In this document: piece after piece, positions 61,401 through 64,000 of the stretch
How positions within the stretch are numbered: position 1 is the stretch's first letter
How the letters are laid out: the number at the start of each line of letters is the position of its first letter
NCBI GenBank assembly: GCA_032207245.1
Contig: CM063502.1
Span: 48,208,404-48,272,403, forward strand
Direction: 5' to 3'
Source: Pardosa pseudoannulata
Taxonomy: Eukaryota > Arthropoda > Arachnida > Araneae > Lycosidae
Length of the DNA stretch: 64,000 bases
Made by a program: the position numbers and the translations under genes
Notes under the pieces: generated by a model
Databases searched by the model: none
Seen by the model: the letters and a program-made list of their open reading frames with translations, nothing else
What the model was told of the DNA's origin: nothing

Positions 61401-62071
61401 TAGGGGTTTCCAACTTGTAAGGGCTCGATGGTCACACATTGAAACATGATTGCGGACCATATTTTCACAGTTGGCCAATTTTGAGCAAAATTCTACAAAT
61501 AAGACAGAGGTACCAGTGTGAAATTAATATTCCCATTTTAAATAAAAACAAAAGGTTTAGTCGTTTTTATTGCTTAAAATATTTGAAATCCCATATGTGT
61601 TATAAAAATAGCTCTTTTTTATTTTAAAGTTTAAGCAAACTAAATTGAAACTCCTGTAGTACTAATTATTTTACAATTGCATAAAAGAATGGAGTCAAAA
61701 AGTTATCCCAAACAGTTGAATTTAAGACGATTACTAAACAGTGTCTAATTATTTGAATGAATATTGACAAATGGAAGTAAGTAAGACTAACTAAAATTAA
61801 TAATTCAGTTAAAATTGAAAAAGAATAATTTAGGGGAAGTACAATGGGTGGTTATTAGTATCAATCAATGAACAGATGCTCAGTACCTCTTAGTAACTCT
61901 GTTAATGCTTATCACAGAAGATAATGCAAGGATGAGTTTGCAAGCCAACTTCTGTACTGATGGATACGTGATGAATTTTATCGAAAAAAAAAACTATGAA
62001 ACATATTTTTGTTCTTCAGAAAGCTTTCGTGGCTTACATGCAGTCTTCGGACCGCTAGTTGGAAAACCCTG
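61401..62071 (+). mobile_element. Non-autonomous hAT element, 671 bp
   Basis: Left end TAGGGGTTTCCAACTTG and right end CTAGTTGGAAAACCCTG are imperfect inverted repeats of hAT type. Flanks CTTTAGAC (61393-61400) and CTTTGGAC (62072-62079) agree at 7 of 8. The interior matches copy 1 at 55056-55585. No transposase. Because copy 1 shares sequence beyond the right end too, the hAT may have been carried inside a larger duplicated segment. Confidence 0.65.
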
Positions 62072-62670
62072 CTTTGGACCTACGTTGCGCTCATATGTGC
62101 TTTTACTTGATTTAAGGAATAAATATACTGGAAGTAAAGTAAGGTGGATCACTCCTAATTCAACTCCTCTTCTTAGCCCACTCTCCTGTTTCTAATCATG
62201 GATCTTGTTGGTGCTTCAACCACATTTGGCGAAATTGGCGTGCTTGCAGCTTGCGTGCGTGGCGTGCTTGCAGCGTGGCGTTTGAAATCTGGCGAGGGGA
62301 TCGTAACTCAACAAATTGATACATAAACAAAAACTACATTTTGAGGAAAAATTTTACAAAAATTGAATATTTAAAATCTAATTGAATTAACAAAGAAAAC
62401 ACAAAGGAAACACATAACATTCATACTAAATAGACTGAAACATTCACTTAATCACAAATTAAATAAACTGAGTGTGATTTTCATCACAAATTTGTGATTT
62501 AGTGTAAATTGTAAAATTAATTTAAAGCAGCGGATTGAGTGGAGGATGAAGATTAGTTGTAAAATTGAAAATTTTTTTTCAAATCTCTTATTTTTATTTT
62601 AGGCAGACAAGAATATTTTCAACTTGTAAATAAAATAACCCCTGCCTTTCACTATTATTGTTATACTAAG
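61548..62670 (+). repeat. Dispersed repeat, copy 2, with an insertion of about 430 bp
   Basis: Aligns with 55056-55748. An extra block at about 62160-62595, absent from copy 1, includes a local GC-rich tandem word (GGCGTGCTTGCAGC twice, 62237-62276). Confidence 0.7.
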
Positions 62671-62854
62671 GGGACTGTTTGTATCCTATTTCCTTCAAAC
62701 GGACATTACTTTACAACCCATGTTAACCATTTTATCACATGCTGGTTAAAATTTAGAATAATTCCACTCTTTAAATGTTTCTCTGCATAACTTACTTGGT
62801 GGCTGTATAATGTTGAACAATTCATATTAAAGGTCTGTTTACGGTTTAGTTGGT

Positions 62855-63019
62855 TTGGTTTGGAGCACTACGGTCTACATTTTTGCAACACGGGGTTTAA
62901 TGAGACTGGGAACTATTGCTTAAAGCAGATTCCGAATGAATACACACATCTATGCCACAGTGGTATCCGAACCACCGGATTTCGATACAGAAGGTCAGGC
63001 CCTAACCATTCGCCCATTT
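62855..63019 (-). repeat. tRNA-derived SINE copy
   Basis: The minus strand has GGGCGAATGGTTAGGGCCTG and GGTTCGGATACCACTGTGG as A/B-box parts, then the same body (CGGAATCTGCTTTAAGCA) and 3' end (GTAGTGCTCCAAACC) as at 20290-20456. Confidence 0.7.
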
Positions 63020-63029
63020 TTCGGTGTCT

Positions 63030-64000
63030 GTTTATATGTACAGTAATGAAAACATACTTATTTTACTTATTTATAGGTCCCACAATTAAACAAGGATTTT
63101 ACTTTAGGCAATTCTTAGTCTTTTTAAAAATTAAAGGTCTTTAATCGCCAATTCTCTTTAAAAAATTTTTAAACCTTTGCACACGAGACTTTTTTTTACT
63201 TGGATGAACCAGCCGCTCGAGACGTACCTTGGGATTCTTTAGAATTTCATACCTCTAACTTAAAAAGATTACACATGAAAATAAATGCACCAAACATTTA
63301 TTTTTTAATATTTCACCTATCTTAAATTATCTAAGATATTAATTTTGCACTGTTGCTTAGTGGGATATTTTACAAAACAATTGCCAAGTTGCATTCTCGA
63401 TTTGTCATGAGAAGTATCGCAATAGTGCGTTATTTAGTGTCGTTTACCATGCTCATTCCGTCGAAAACAAACTTTGCCATTCTTTCTAACTCTTCAACTG
63501 ACGTACAGCTCTCCATTCAGTCTGATGTCTTCAAAATTGAAGGTTGACTTAAACTTATTTCTTTTCTACGTTCCATGCTTATACAGCTCAAAAACTGAAT
63601 ATTACCAATCCTTTTGTCACGACTTAAATGTTTGCACTGATCTCGGAAAGCCAATCGTCGAGAGCTAAGCCCTAGTCTCTATAGCCCTGCCTACTAAAAT
63701 CTAATATATTCAGGGCAACACACATACACTTTCACAAAACCCACTCTTTGATAGGATAGAAACAATGTAAAAGCTGTTCAAACGCTGGGTAAAAATGAAT
63801 AAAGATCAGGTTTTGTTAGGCGAGAAATAACGCCGAAAACGCAGTACGGTCTGCGATGACGGATTAGTTTTAGGTAAAAATAAAATCTTATCTCCATTTG
63901 AAGGGATTTTCGTAAGTTTGTACCCAAAGAGCTTAGGAAGTCTCTTGAAACTGAACATAGTGATTACCGTATAGCAAGCTCCCGCGTCAAAGCAAATGGT
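63030..64000. other. No recognisable feature
   Basis: Slightly more GC-rich toward the end. Open frames at 63353-63547 and 63474-63668 overlap each other and lack recognisable homology. I see nothing else. Confidence 0.45.

Overview
The window is AT-rich animal nuclear DNA with spliced genes, long introns, long (AT)n microsatellites and many decayed transposons. The two recognisable genes are metazoan. Protein divergence and the repeat types (Tc1, hAT, gypsy, copia, tRNA-derived SINEs) suggest an arthropod, plausibly a chelicerate such as a spider; that placement is inference. I saw nothing bacterial, no CRISPR array and no functional tRNA or rRNA gene.

Layout. 1-2440: relic of a Ty1/copia retrotransposon on the minus strand (gag, protease, integrase), interrupted by a 302-bp perfect palindrome built on an (AT)128 tract. 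4503-17150: complete plus-strand SPG21 (maspardin), 8 coding exons, 317 aa; its introns hold a SINE, a Tc1 relic and a piggyBac-like MITE. 17151-21334: convergent intergenic space with a SINE and a candidate plus-strand terminal exon. 21335-34108: complete minus-strand OSCP1, 11 coding exons, 366 aa. The two genes lie tail to tail, and every exon junction used is GT-AG and preserves the reading frame. 34109-34330 is the OSCP1 promoter side, with locally higher CG content.

35516-40815 is a three-level nest: a decayed Ty3/gypsy element, split in gag by a 3.1-kb DNA transposon with TA target duplications, itself split by a 1.5-kb Tc1 element with TA target duplications. From 41 kb to the end no host protein gene could be recognised. 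This part holds an old inverted duplication (44.9-47.1 kb versus 50.2-53.2 kb) with splice-donor-like sites conserved in both arms, a satellite between the arms whose unit carries two CTCF-like motifs, a LINE fragment in one arm, a PIF/Harbinger-like MITE, a pyrimidine/G-rich tract, several (AT)n tracts (one pair inside a perfect 46-bp inverted repeat), a duplicated hAT-containing repeat (55.1 and 61.4 kb), and a 1.5-kb foldback element with arms of about 680 bp.

No new multi-gene system is evident. The items most worth follow-up are the inverted duplication around the satellite, the nested transposons with the unclassified middle element, and the foldback element. SPG21 and OSCP1 are neighbours, but nothing here links their functions.
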